The notes below the pieces were generated by a model. The model had not been told where the DNA came from. It ran no database searches and saw nothing but the letters and a program-made list of their open reading frames with translations. Made by a program: the position numbers and the translations under genes. DNA of 12,631 nucleotides, taken from an uncultured Oscillospiraceae bacterium. GTDB lineage: Bacteria; Bacillota; Clostridia; Oscillospirales; Ruminococcaceae. The DNA lies in contig CAJTMU010000067.1 of the NCBI GenBank assembly GCA_910577365.1, positions 1-12,631 of the forward strand, in the 5' to 3' direction. This document shows positions 5,701 to 12,631 of this stretch, in pieces (the first letter of the stretch is position 1; each line of letters opens with the position of its first letter).

Positions 5701-7596
5701 ATGAAAAAGCTCAAATATCTTTCCGTGGCAATTTTGATCATCGCGCTTAGCGGAATCGTCGGCACGAGCGCTTATGCGGGTGCCGCGGGCAGCGCAGTAT
5801 CGGTTTACGGTGAGCAGAACAGCAAAAACACCACCAAAATCTCTTGGAGTGAGGTTTTCGCCAAAAACAAAAATGTGCTGAAAAGCGCCTATGCGAACGC
5901 AAGCGGCGGGTATGCAACATTTCGTGTCGGCGCAAATGGAAGGATAACTGCAGAAACAAACGACGAATACACTTTGGCAAGATTTCTGTGTGATATGGAG
6001 CTGATACTCTCCGAGGAGGGATTCAAACAGTACGGCAGCCGCTATACCTCACGCGGCGAATATACAGCGGCTATGCTGAAAGATTCGGAATACGCAATGT
6101 TTTTTAACGATAATGGTGAGCTTCTGAATCCTCCCGAACCCGCACTCCATTTTAGGATTTACTGCCGAAGCTACTCAGAAGAGGTTTCCGACGAGCAGGT
6201 TTTTATGAGTTCAGCAAAGTTTCTGCTTTCTCAGCCCGACGGTGTTGAACTTAATCCGGCGGTCACGGCGGCTTTTGAAAGCGGCAAGGATTTTTTCTGC
6301 GACAGCAATTGCAGATACTCCGATAAAACGGCTTTATCGGTTGCGGCGAGCTTTTTCCGCGACAGTGACAAACCCGAAAAAATTGAGGAAACCATATCCG
6401 CCGACGGCGACAGCGGAATATTTATATCGGGGCAATTCATTTCCGCTGATACCGAAAAGCTATTTGTAACCAGCCGCGATAAGTCCACGGCACTTATGCT
6501 GGCAGGATTTTCCGTGCCGGAGGATTGCGTATTTCTGACAGGCAGCGAGAACGGATATACGGACACGTTCTACGATTTTGAGGAGATAGCCCAAAAACTC
6601 CCAGACCTTAAAGAGCTTTATATGTATCAGGCGCAAGGCGAAAACCAGTCAGCGATATCAAAACTCACAAAACTTGAGGCGCTGAGCTACTATGTGACCG
6701 ATGACCCCTACTCCACAACCTCGACTACAAACGATTTTCCCTTTGCAAAGCTGACAAAGCTGAAAACCCTAAATCTTTACGGCGACTATGAAGACTTTTC
6801 TTTTCTTAACGGAATAAAATGGCTTAAAACTCTGCGAGTCAATACCTCTGCATTCAAAAGCAATATAAAAAGTCTGCTAAACTGCCCTGCGGTAACATCT
6901 CTGGAGCTTTCGGGCTGGTCGTCGGAATGCCGAAATATTTATAAGCTGAAAAATCTGAAAACGTTGAAGCTCTCCGGCGGCAATATTGATTTCGCAGCGA
7001 TAGGCAAGCTCAAAAAACTAAAAGAACTGGAAGTGAGATGTTACAGAGACAATAAAAATATTTCGGAGCTGAGTAAGCTGGACAAGCTGACCTCCCTTAC
7101 CCTGTCCACCATAGACTGTCGCGACTGGAGCTTTTTAAAGGAAATGAACAGTCTTACCAACCTATCGCTGTTTTATTCAGACAACGTTAAAAACAAAGAC
7201 ATTGCGGGAATAAAAAAGCTTACGTCGCTGAGTCTTATATATACTCAGATAAGCGATTTTAAAGGCTCGAAAACTTTGGAGCGGTTTGAGGAAAGTCTGG
7301 GAAGCTGTATCGACTATTCCGCTTTCACAAAATGCCTCAAATTGAAAGAGCTTGCCATATTCGGAAGCGACAGCCCTCTCGACTGCAAATATCTCGCAAA
7401 GCTGCCGCTTGAGAACATTTGGTGTGACGGCACAAAAGTCTTGAACGCGGGAAAGCTGTGCGGCGTAAAAACCCTTAAAAATATCACAATTGCAATAGCC
7501 GACGATGATTTCGCCTACGCAGAGACCCTCAGAGCGGCTCTGCCCGACTGCGAAATAAATCTGAACAACGAACCATTTTACAACAATTTTTATTAA
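5701..7596 (+). CDS. Secreted leucine-rich-repeat protein with unknown N-terminal region
   Basis: A 631-residue exported protein. The start follows AGGAGG (5686-5691) by nine bases. Residues 1-26 form a Sec signal peptide (MKKLKYLSVAILIIALSGIV, cleavage probable after SAYA). Residues 27-290 have no family I recognise and include a charged segment and four nearby Cys (about 155-204). From about 296 to 620 the protein is a run of about a dozen LxxLxxLxL-type repeats, for example LKNLKTLKLSGGNIDFAAIGKLKKL (416-440) and LKKLKELEV. These are internalin-like and usually serve protein or glycan binding. It ends ALPDCEINLNNEPFYNNFY with no LPxTG, membrane anchor or dockerin, so release from the cell, or attachment via a partner, is expected. 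It is the first gene of an operon with the next, 15 bases downstream. Export and LRRs are confident; the ligand is unknown. Confidence 0.9.
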   Translation: MKKLKYLSVAILIIALSGIVGTSAYAGAAGSAVSVYGEQNSKNTTKISWSEVFAKNKNVLKSAYANASGGYATFRVGANGRITAETNDEYTLARFLCDMELILSEEGFKQYGSRYTSRGEYTAAMLKDSEYAMFFNDNGELLNPPEPALHFRIYCRSYSEEVSDEQVFMSSAKFLLSQPDGVELNPAVTAAFESGKDFFCDSNCRYSDKTALSVAASFFRDSDKPEKIEETISADGDSGIFISGQFISADTEKLFVTSRDKSTALMLAGFSVPEDCVFLTGSENGYTDTFYDFEEIAQKLPDLKELYMYQAQGENQSAISKLTKLEALSYYVTDDPYSTTSTTNDFPFAKLTKLKTLNLYGDYEDFSFLNGIKWLKTLRVNTSAFKSNIKSLLNCPAVTSLELSGWSSECRNIYKLKNLKTLKLSGGNIDFAAIGKLKKLKELEVRCYRDNKNISELSKLDKLTSLTLSTIDCRDWSFLKEMNSLTNLSLFYSDNVKNKDIAGIKKLTSLSLIYTQISDFKGSKTLERFEESLGSCIDYSAFTKCLKLKELAIFGSDSPLDCKYLAKLPLENIWCDGTKVLNAGKLCGVKTLKNITIAIADDDFAYAETLRAALPDCEINLNNEPFYNNFY

Positions 7597-7611
7597 TGAA
7601 AGGATAATATT

Positions 7612-10200
7612 ATGAAACTTAACGCAGTTTTTTGCGCGGCAATGTCCACTGTAATTCTGGCAGGTTCGGCGGCTCTTACGGGGCGCGGGGCAGCTGCTCT
7701 CTCCGTACAGACCGTATATCCTCCATACGGAATTGATAATATAGCCGAATCCCCCACGGCTATCGGCAGCTCAGATATTATCGGATTCTCCCTAAACGGC
7801 GAAGAAATTGAAGCAAAAGACAATGTCAAAAAGCGCTTTGCCGCCGTATATAATGAAATTATTGCGGCAGAGCCGATAGAGCATAACGACCGGTTTGTCA
7901 ATGGTGTCTACGGATTTGTTGTCGAATACGGTGGTATGCGTCACACAATATCAAAGCTTGCGGGAGAATACGGATATTATCTTATGATAGATGGCTGCTA
8001 TTATCCCGTAAACGATAAAATGGACAAGATAGCTGCGGAGATACTCCCAGACAGTTCCTCCCTCGCTGACAGACTGCTTGAATGCAGCTGCAAATGTCCC
8101 GAGCCGAAGACAAACGAGGATTACATAAAAGCCGCCCGCAATTGCGTTTATCAATGGCTGGACACTCTTGCGGACGAAAAAGGCGCTTACAGGGTGGAAA
8201 GCTACAAGCCATATTGGAACGGAACGAATGACGAATTTATAGCCGCGGGTATCGTCGGCGGCGCAAAGGAGTTTGCTGTACAGATATGCTTTGAAGTGTA
8301 CGGAGTGGAGCGCGGGAGCGTATTTAAAGCGCCCTCGGATTCGGGCTACAACGAATTTTACCACTACTACGATGGAGCATGCGCATTCGTGCGCTGCCGC
8401 TGGGAGAATGGTGTGTGCCGCGTGGTGGATTACGACAAGGCATTTATGTCCTCAGTAGGCAACGGATTGTATGGAATAAACACTTCAAAAAGGGGCTACG
8501 ACACGTTTTTTGACTTTTTCAACGATAAAGCAGCGGTCAAGAAATACAAAGAAAAAACGGTTACCCCCAAGCCGGACAGAAACGATACCGTGATTTCGCA
8601 TAATCCCTTTATGATATCGGACGGGAAAGTGTTTTACGCAGATATCAACCTGTCTGCGGGCGATGCTCTTAGAAAAAATAAGGACAACACTGTTTCGGGA
8701 AAATTCGGGCGCAGCTTTTACGCGGAGGACGGCACGCGGGTGTACAGCTCTCCCGTGGACTATAACGAGGCGGCGATGGAGCCGTTCGAGCTTACCTTCA
8801 CCGACGGCTTCGACCTTGTTTTCGATGATTACAACAGCGACGGAAACCCCGATTACACAATAAAGATAGGCGAGAACGAGCAGGGTTCGCGTTACAACGT
8901 ATGCTGCATAGCGAACGACGGAAGTCCGCGCGCGGGCAGTATGAGCACGGAGGTGTTTATCGCGGAGCGGCACGAGGACAGTATTAGGCTTCAGAACACC
9001 GAAAGCGGCTACGTTACATGGAGCGTGAACAATGAAGGAAAGCTCACCCCGTCGAGAAGCGTCGATGACTACCGTATGTACTCTCAGCGGTATTATCTGC
9101 CCAAACAATTCAGGGGATACAACGATGAAAACAAGATAATTTGTTACCTCTGGAACAATACCGACAAAAAGGTTTCGGCAGGAGGCGAATACCGCATTGA
9201 ACGCAAAAACGGCGATAAGTGGACGGATACGGGGGTAAAGGGAAAGGTAAAGTCCCGCTCCGTACAGCCATACCGAGATGCCGAGATTGGCTTTGATATC
9301 TCGGAGCTGACAAAAAGACCCGCAGGCGAATATCGTATAGTAATGAAATGCGGCGGCAAAACGGTTTACGGAGGATTGTACATAAGCAGCTCTGCGGAGG
9401 CGGACTGCAGAATAACCGCAGAAAGCGAAATGCTGCCCGCCGACAGGACGTTTATAAAATTCAGCGTTGAAAACGTCTGCGAAAATCCCGTGAGGATAAC
9501 ATCGGCGCAGCTGATAAAGGACGGCAAAAAGGCGGCGGATATTGACGTATCTAGGCTCAGCGTTGTCGAGGCAGGAGAAAGCATTGAGATAACCGCCTAT
9601 GCGGATGATAATAAGCTGCTTGAAACGGGAAAATACTCGCTTAAAATAAATTGCGGTAAATTCATATTCAGCGGCGGAAAAACTACACTTAAAAAATTCC
9701 CTGCGGAGCGACTGTCATTTTTCAGCGGTACTGCCCAAGCGGCAGAAAACGATGACGGAATTAATGTGACACTTAAAAACAACATATGGTCGGAGGAAAC
9801 AGCAAAAATTGCAATGATAAGGCTGTATGTTATGAAGAACGGCGAATGGATACCAACAGACTTTCAGCCAGTCGGAAGCTTTAACAGACCGGATTATGTG
9901 GATATTGGTTTCGGTCAGTCTGTCACACTGAAATTCAAAAGCGAAGCGGCGGAATATTTAAATGACGAGGAAACCGTTAATATCGCTAAGGAGTATTTCG
10001 AGATAATAAAAGCGAAGCTGGACAACGCGCTGCGAAACGGAGAAATAAGCAAAGCGGAATACGTTCAATACAAAGCAATGAGCTTCGAGGATTTTATAAA
10101 CGAGATAATATTCGGTGTGACGAAGCTTGCGGCGGGAGATCAATGCAAGCTAAGTCTAAGTGGAAATCTTGCGGAAGAAGTTTATTTTACCGTTAAATAA
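7612..10200 (+). CDS. Large secreted protein with EF-hand-like loop and Ig-like beta regions
   Basis: An 862-residue protein starting at ATG 7612 after AAGGA, 15 bases past the preceding stop, so cotranscribed. Residues 1 to about 29 look like a signal peptide (MKLNAVFCAAMSTVILAGSA). A Cys-containing N-terminal region (about 60-290) precedes a beta-rich part. Residues 400-417 read DLVFDDYNSDGNPDYTIK, a DxNxDGxxD loop as in EF-hand, dockerin or FG-GAP-like calcium sites. Two stretches resemble Ig-like sandwich domains of Gram-positive surface proteins: about 520-592 (EYRIERKNGDKWTDTGVKG ... AGEYRIVMKCGGKTVYGGLYI) and about 700-862 (IRLYVMKNGEWIPTDFQPVG), with related sheets at about 598-690. 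The last contains a helical insert (790-835). No sortase motif or TM tail is seen. I do not recognise the whole; it likely acts outside the cell with its LRR partner in adhesion or substrate binding. No catalytic motif is evident. Confidence 0.85.
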   Translation: MKLNAVFCAAMSTVILAGSAALTGRGAAALSVQTVYPPYGIDNIAESPTAIGSSDIIGFSLNGEEIEAKDNVKKRFAAVYNEIIAAEPIEHNDRFVNGVYGFVVEYGGMRHTISKLAGEYGYYLMIDGCYYPVNDKMDKIAAEILPDSSSLADRLLECSCKCPEPKTNEDYIKAARNCVYQWLDTLADEKGAYRVESYKPYWNGTNDEFIAAGIVGGAKEFAVQICFEVYGVERGSVFKAPSDSGYNEFYHYYDGACAFVRCRWENGVCRVVDYDKAFMSSVGNGLYGINTSKRGYDTFFDFFNDKAAVKKYKEKTVTPKPDRNDTVISHNPFMISDGKVFYADINLSAGDALRKNKDNTVSGKFGRSFYAEDGTRVYSSPVDYNEAAMEPFELTFTDGFDLVFDDYNSDGNPDYTIKIGENEQGSRYNVCCIANDGSPRAGSMSTEVFIAERHEDSIRLQNTESGYVTWSVNNEGKLTPSRSVDDYRMYSQRYYLPKQFRGYNDENKIICYLWNNTDKKVSAGGEYRIERKNGDKWTDTGVKGKVKSRSVQPYRDAEIGFDISELTKRPAGEYRIVMKCGGKTVYGGLYISSSAEADCRITAESEMLPADRTFIKFSVENVCENPVRITSAQLIKDGKKAADIDVSRLSVVEAGESIEITAYADDNKLLETGKYSLKINCGKFIFSGGKTTLKKFPAERLSFFSGTAQAAENDDGINVTLKNNIWSEETAKIAMIRLYVMKNGEWIPTDFQPVGSFNRPDYVDIGFGQSVTLKFKSEAAEYLNDEETVNIAKEYFEIIKAKLDNALRNGEISKAEYVQYKAMSFEDFINEIIFGVTKLAAGDQCKLSLSGNLAEEVYFTVK

Positions 10201-10366
10201 GAGTGGACTCCATCTTACACAAACAGCGTTTAACAATCAAAAACAGCGCTCTGCCTGTGCAGAGGACTATCCCATAAAAATCAGCGTAAAAATTTTGCGC
10301 CGCGCAAAACAAAACGTTTATAGGAAATAAAATGCTTCTTATATTGTAAAAAACGAAAGAACGAAG
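10201..10366. other. Non-coding stretch after the secreted-protein operon
   Basis: Contains hairpins CTCTGC/GCAGAG (10249-10264) and TTTTGCG/CGCAAAA (10293-10309). The second is followed by T5 only on the minus strand, so it is not a terminator for the operon. No terminator for the 862-residue gene is convincing, and no gene is supported. Confidence 0.4.
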
Positions 10367-10556
10367 ATGGACAACGACGCTATTGTGAACACCGATAACA
10401 GCCTTACTGCCCGCAGGCGAAAAGCTGGACGGAGCCATTCTCCTCGCGGCGTGTTCTCATATATTGATAGAATGCATGTCGTTTGTCAGCTGCAAAACAA
10501 GCAAAGATAAGGTAACAGGTGGATACAAACTGGCATGCGGAAAGCTCGGAAAATAA
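10367..10556 (+). pseudogene. Decayed or frameshifted small ORF
   Basis: ATG 10367 opens a frame reading MDNDAIVNTDNSLTARRRKAG and on. A second frame, shifted by one base, is open from just after a TGA (10388-10390) to TAA 10554-10556 and reads ITALLPAGEKLDGAILLAACS, continuing HILIECMSFV and ending YKLACGKLGK. The second looks more protein-like, has no ATG, GTG or TTG start, and would join the first only after a frameshift near 10395-10415. There is no strong RBS (GAAAGAACGAAG). I do not recognise a family. It may be a relic of a gene of about 63 codons, or chance. Confidence 0.35.
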
Positions 10557-10577
10557 CAAAAATTCTGACGCAAAGCC

Positions 10578-10606
10578 TTGACTTTTTGATAAAATAATGC
10601 TATAAT
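10578..10606 (+). promoter_or_regulatory. Extended -10 sigma-A promoter of the SprA-related gene
   Basis: TTGACT (10578-10583), a 17-base spacer and TATAAT (10601-10606) preceded by TGC, an extended -10. The predicted start near 10613 leaves a leader of about 35 bases. Confidence 0.88.
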
Positions 10607-10647
10607 TAACGCAGAAATTGTAATGTTTTTTGAAAGGATGTGTTACT

Positions 10648-11223
10648 ATGCCTTTAGCTGTTATGGGGTTTCTCCCCTCAAACGTTGGTAAAATATCTGC
10701 CGGAAACAGTCCCAAGAGCAGTATTGAGGACAGCATTAAAAGACTTGAAAAAGAGCGTGATAAATATCAAAATGAAAAAGGCAGCTCCGATTCAAGGCTG
10801 CTCGACAGAAAAATCGGAAATCTTGAGGACAGGATAAACAATCTTCGGGAACGTTTAGATAAAATAAGGACAGAGGACGGCGAATGCAAAACCTGCGAAA
10901 ACAGGAAATATCAAGACGAGTCCGATGATCCCGGGGTTTCATTTAAAAGCGCCTCAAAGATAAGCTCGGGCAGTGCCGAAGCTGCCGTAAGAGGTCATGA
11001 GCAGGAACACGTCACACGAAACCAGGCAAAAGCCGAGCGGGAAAACAAGGAAGTCGTTTATCAAAGCGTTATAATAAAAAGAGCGATTTGTCCCGAATGC
11101 GGAGATTCATATGTTTCCGGCGGTGAAACTACCACAATGACCCGTTCAAAACCCGAACAGCGTTTTAACGTAGGTATAGCAGATAATAAAGAGAACGGAA
11201 CGCTGCTTGATATTTTAGTATAA
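10648..11223 (+). CDS. SprA-related putative metalloprotease with HEQEH motif
   Basis: A 191-residue protein. The start at 10648 follows AAGGA (10634-10638) by nine bases; an in-frame TTG at 10630 overlaps that RBS and is rejected. Residues 25-77 form a charged coiled coil (IEDSIKRLEKERDKYQNEK...RINNLRERLDKIR). Then come CKTCENRKYQDESDDPGVSFKSA (from Cys80), AVRGHEQEHVTRNQAKA with the zinc-protease-type H117-E-x-x-H121, and ICPECGDSYVSGGETTT with Cys148 and Cys151. The order CxxC, FKSA, HEQEH, CPECGxSYVSGG matches, from memory, the SprA-related family annotated as putative metalloprotease CJM1_0395. Two CxxC pairs could bind a second, structural metal. It has no signal peptide and is monocistronic between its own promoter and terminator. 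Protease activity has not been shown by anything here. Family assignment is good, function uncertain. Confidence 0.85.
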   Translation: MPLAVMGFLPSNVGKISAGNSPKSSIEDSIKRLEKERDKYQNEKGSSDSRLLDRKIGNLEDRINNLRERLDKIRTEDGECKTCENRKYQDESDDPGVSFKSASKISSGSAEAAVRGHEQEHVTRNQAKAERENKEVVYQSVIIKRAICPECGDSYVSGGETTTMTRSKPEQRFNVGIADNKENGTLLDILV

Positions 11224-11232
11224 AACAGTTTA

Positions 11233-11262
11233 AAAGGCATAGCCGCTGTCGGCTATGCCTTT
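11233..11262. terminator. Bidirectional terminator between convergent genes
   Basis: AAAGGCATAGCCG (11233-11245) pairs perfectly with CGGCTATGCCTTT (11250-11262) over CTGT. T-rich sequence follows on both strands. It lies between the SprA-related gene and the convergent DHH gene. Confidence 0.88.
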
Positions 11263-11297
11263 GTTATTAATATAGTGATAACAGAGATGAGCTTAAA

Positions 11298-12320
11298 TTA
11301 AAATCCTGTTTGCTGACCCGAATTATCCGCAAATATACTCTCCTGACCGCGCTTTTTATCAATAACATTCAGGAAAAGATTTTGAATGGTTTTTCTGATA
11401 TCAACGCTCATTTCCAACAGCTTTACCTCATCGGCATACCCGCCTGCCATAGTTCTGTGACCGCCGCCGCTGCCGCAATCCTTGAGCGCCTTAGCAGTGA
11501 TGTATCCCGAATCCAGCTCGTCCAGCTCAGAGCGAACAGAAAATTTAAACCCGTTCTCCCTTTTTGAATATACCACAACAAAAACCACAGCGTCTAAGTC
11601 AAGAATAAAATCCGAAACCATTGCAACAAAAGCGTCTGCACAGATAAAATCAAGAAAAACAAAGGCTATTCCGTTGTATATCTCAATGCTGTGCATAGAA
11701 TCCGCAAAGGACTCCAGCTCATTGTACTGAAGAACGTTTGTCTGAAAATGCCTTATCATTTTATTATCCGCCTGGCGGAAAAGGTAAGAATAGATATCAA
11801 TATCTGTCTGAGTAACGCTGCGGGTAAAATCCTTGGTGTCCATTTTCAGACCGTAAAGCAGTGCCGTAGCAACCCTTTCGGACATTTTGATCTTATTTGC
11901 ACGGTAATAATCCGCAATGATAGTCGCGCAGCTGCCAACTATCCTGACGTCCATAAATCGGTAGCTTTCCGTCTCGCAAAAGGTAGGATGATGATCAATA
12001 CAAGCAACCTCATTTCCGTCAAGTCCGAGGATATTTGAATTTCCCTTCTGAGCGTCAACGGTTATTATATAATCCTTCGCGGACATTTTAATGTCCCTGT
12101 CGGAAAACATCTCAATCTCCAGCATGGTGATCATGCTTGCCGTTGCGGAACGAACGTCCGTGCCATGATAGCAGATAGTTGTTTTTATCCCGAAATGCTT
12201 AAGCAGCTCCTGAAGCCCAAAGGCGCTGGCAATAGCATCTGGATCGGGGAAATTATGGGTCTGTATGAAAACACGATGACCGTTAAGCAGCTTCAAAAGC
12301 TTACTTAGCTCTTTTGTCAT
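11298..12320 (-). CDS. DHH/DHHA1 phosphoesterase, NrnA-like
   Basis: A 340-residue cytoplasmic phosphoesterase of the RecJ/NrnA superfamily, whose members act on nanoRNA, 3'-phosphoadenosine 5'-phosphate or cyclic dinucleotide products. Visible motifs are THNFPDPDAIASA (21-33; His22, Asp26, Asp28), ITVDAQ (86-91; Asp89), the DHH motif CIDHHP (107-112), GLKMDTKDF (157-165; Asp161) and the DHHA1 motif CGSGGGHRTMAGGY (282-295), which binds nucleotide. All metal-binding positions are present. The ATG at 12320 has AAGGAG seven bases upstream, and the promoter is at 12402-12430. The final 20 residues are polar and variable. The usual DGDA of motif I is PDPDA here. Positions 11424-11467, coding the GGGH region, recur inverted at the right edge. 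Exact substrate cannot be read from sequence, so no gene symbol is given. Confidence 0.92.
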   Translation of the reverse strand: MTKELSKLLKLLNGHRVFIQTHNFPDPDAIASAFGLQELLKHFGIKTTICYHGTDVRSATASMITMLEIEMFSDRDIKMSAKDYIITVDAQKGNSNILGLDGNEVACIDHHPTFCETESYRFMDVRIVGSCATIIADYYRANKIKMSERVATALLYGLKMDTKDFTRSVTQTDIDIYSYLFRQADNKMIRHFQTNVLQYNELESFADSMHSIEIYNGIAFVFLDFICADAFVAMVSDFILDLDAVVFVVVYSKRENGFKFSVRSELDELDSGYITAKALKDCGSGGGHRTMAGGYADEVKLLEMSVDIRKTIQNLFLNVIDKKRGQESIFADNSGQQTGF

Positions 12321-12401
12321 TGAAATACTCCTTAATCTGCATGAAAGAGAACAAAGGCCAGCAGCCCAAAGTATGTTCTCAAACAGTTTTTACTGAATAT
12401 C

Positions 12402-12430
12402 ATTGTACCATAAATTGACCTATAAATCAA
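12402..12430 (-). promoter_or_regulatory. Extended -10 sigma-A promoter of the DHH gene
   Basis: On the minus strand TTGATT (12425-12430), a 17-base spacer and TACAAT (12402-12407) preceded by TGG. The predicted start near 12394 gives a leader of about 74 bases. Confidence 0.82.
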
Positions 12431-12496
12431 GCAGTTTTACCTTAAAAAAAGTTAAATTGGATATTTTTTATTCAATCAGAACAAGAATTATTACAA

Positions 12497-12529
12497 ATTA
12501 AAATCCGCCGTTATACGGCGGATTTTAAT
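12497..12529 (-). terminator. Strong intrinsic terminator of the right-edge gene
   Basis: ATTAAAATCCGCCGT (12497-12511) pairs perfectly with 12515-12529 over a 3-base loop. It lies 18 bases past the stop of the minus-strand gene at the right edge and upstream of the DHH promoter, so it separates two transcripts. Confidence 0.88.
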
Positions 12530-12547
12530 ATCATATATGTATTGAAA

Positions 12548-12631
12548 TTATTTCTTTTTGCCTTTTGAGGATTTTACCGCAGGCTTAGCGGCGGTCACAG
12601 AACTATGGCAGGCGGGTATGCCGATGAGGTA
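12548..12631 (-). CDS. Partial C-terminus of a Lys/Ala-rich protein, chimeric at its visible 5' side
   Basis: The minus strand reads to a TAA at 12548-12550 with the tail AAKPAVKSSKGKKK. A terminator follows 18 bases downstream, which supports a real gene end. Upstream of about 12588 the frame continues only into the inverted copy of DHH-gene DNA, so those residues (YLIGIPACHSSVT) are probably not part of the true protein. Such basic tails occur on DNA-binding and ribosome-associated proteins; the family cannot be named. Confidence 0.45.
   Translation of the reverse strand, partial: YLIGIPACHSSVTAAKPAVKSSKGKKK
12588..12631 (+). repeat. 44-base exact inverted copy of DHH-gene segment 11424-11467
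   Basis: Every base of 12588-12631 is the complement of 11467-11424; the match ends at 12587 and is otherwise cut by the window end. Read on the plus strand it encodes GGHRTMAGGYADEV, the DHHA1 motif. A GCCGC-type microhomology is present at the junction. A chimeric join is the likeliest cause. Confidence 0.9.

Noticed and set aside
8485..9108. 207-codon minus-strand ORF inside the 862-residue secreted protein gene
   Set aside because: It is a shadow of the plus-strand gene, low in protein-like composition, with no RBS or promoter.
10293..10314. TTTTGCG/CGCAAAA hairpin as terminator of the secreted-protein operon
   Set aside because: No U-tract follows on the plus strand; a T-run follows only on the minus strand where no gene needs it.
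10404..10736. 110-codon minus-strand ORF over the SprA-gene promoter
   Set aside because: It overlaps a consensus promoter and the start of a recognised gene on the other strand and resembles no family.
1..12631. CRISPR array, tRNA, rRNA or toxin-antitoxin/defence cassette
   Set aside because: No regularly spaced repeats, no tRNA T-loop or acceptor patterns, and no defence-family motifs were seen in genes or gaps.

Overview
The window looks like chromosomal DNA from an anaerobic Firmicute of class Clostridia, most likely a Ruminococcus-like Oscillospiraceae. The grounds are purine-rich AGGAGG/AAGGA ribosome binding sites, textbook sigma-A promoters (TTGACA-17-TATAAT), moderate G+C with A/T-rich intergenic DNA, and the gene families present: PhoH, a DHH/DHHA1 phosphoesterase, an SprA-like HExxH protein, secreted leucine-rich-repeat proteins and tiny Cys-rich proteins. 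The genus is an inference. No tRNA, rRNA, CRISPR array, complete insertion sequence or phage gene was recognised.

Layout, left to right. (1) Bases 1-2264 form a minus-strand unit driven by a perfect promoter at 2236-2264: a membrane-attached alpha/beta-hydrolase of the triacylglycerol-lipase type, a short gene broken by an apparent one-base frameshift, then the N-terminal third of PhoH, which runs off the left edge. An interleaved pair of inverted repeats lies just upstream of phoH. (2) Bases 2265-2621 hold a 41-residue five-cysteine mini-gene on the plus strand, with a terminator-like hairpin inside its coding sequence. (3) Bases 2622-5225 are a divergent pair: a minus-strand AraC-family regulator with its own promoter and a plus-strand cytoplasmic GH13 alpha-glucosidase without a consensus promoter, which suggests local control of the glycosidase by the regulator. 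(4) Bases 5226-5587 are a gene-poor stretch ending in a strong terminator. (5) Bases 5588-10200 are a two-gene operon from an extended -10 promoter, encoding two exported proteins: a leucine-rich-repeat protein and a large protein with an EF-hand-like calcium loop and beta-rich Ig-like regions. (6) Bases 10201-10577 contain a small decayed ORF. (7) Bases 10578-11262 carry an SprA-related HEQEH protein with its own promoter and a bidirectional terminator. (8) Bases 11298-12430 carry a minus-strand DHH/DHHA1 phosphoesterase with its promoter. (9) The right edge has a strong terminator and the Lys-rich C-terminus of another minus-strand gene.

The last 44 bases (12588-12631) are an exact inverted copy of 11424-11467, inside the DHH gene. 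This is most simply an assembly or amplification chimera at the end of the sequence, so the right-hand partial gene should not be trusted beyond about 12588. Two short genes also look frameshifted, so local sequence error cannot be excluded.

The most biologically interesting elements are the two-gene secreted LRR/Ig-like operon, the membrane-fused lipase, the five-Cys mini-gene whose terminator would make a non-stop mRNA, and the pseudoknot-like leader of phoH. I did not find convincing evidence of a wholly new defence or mobile system.
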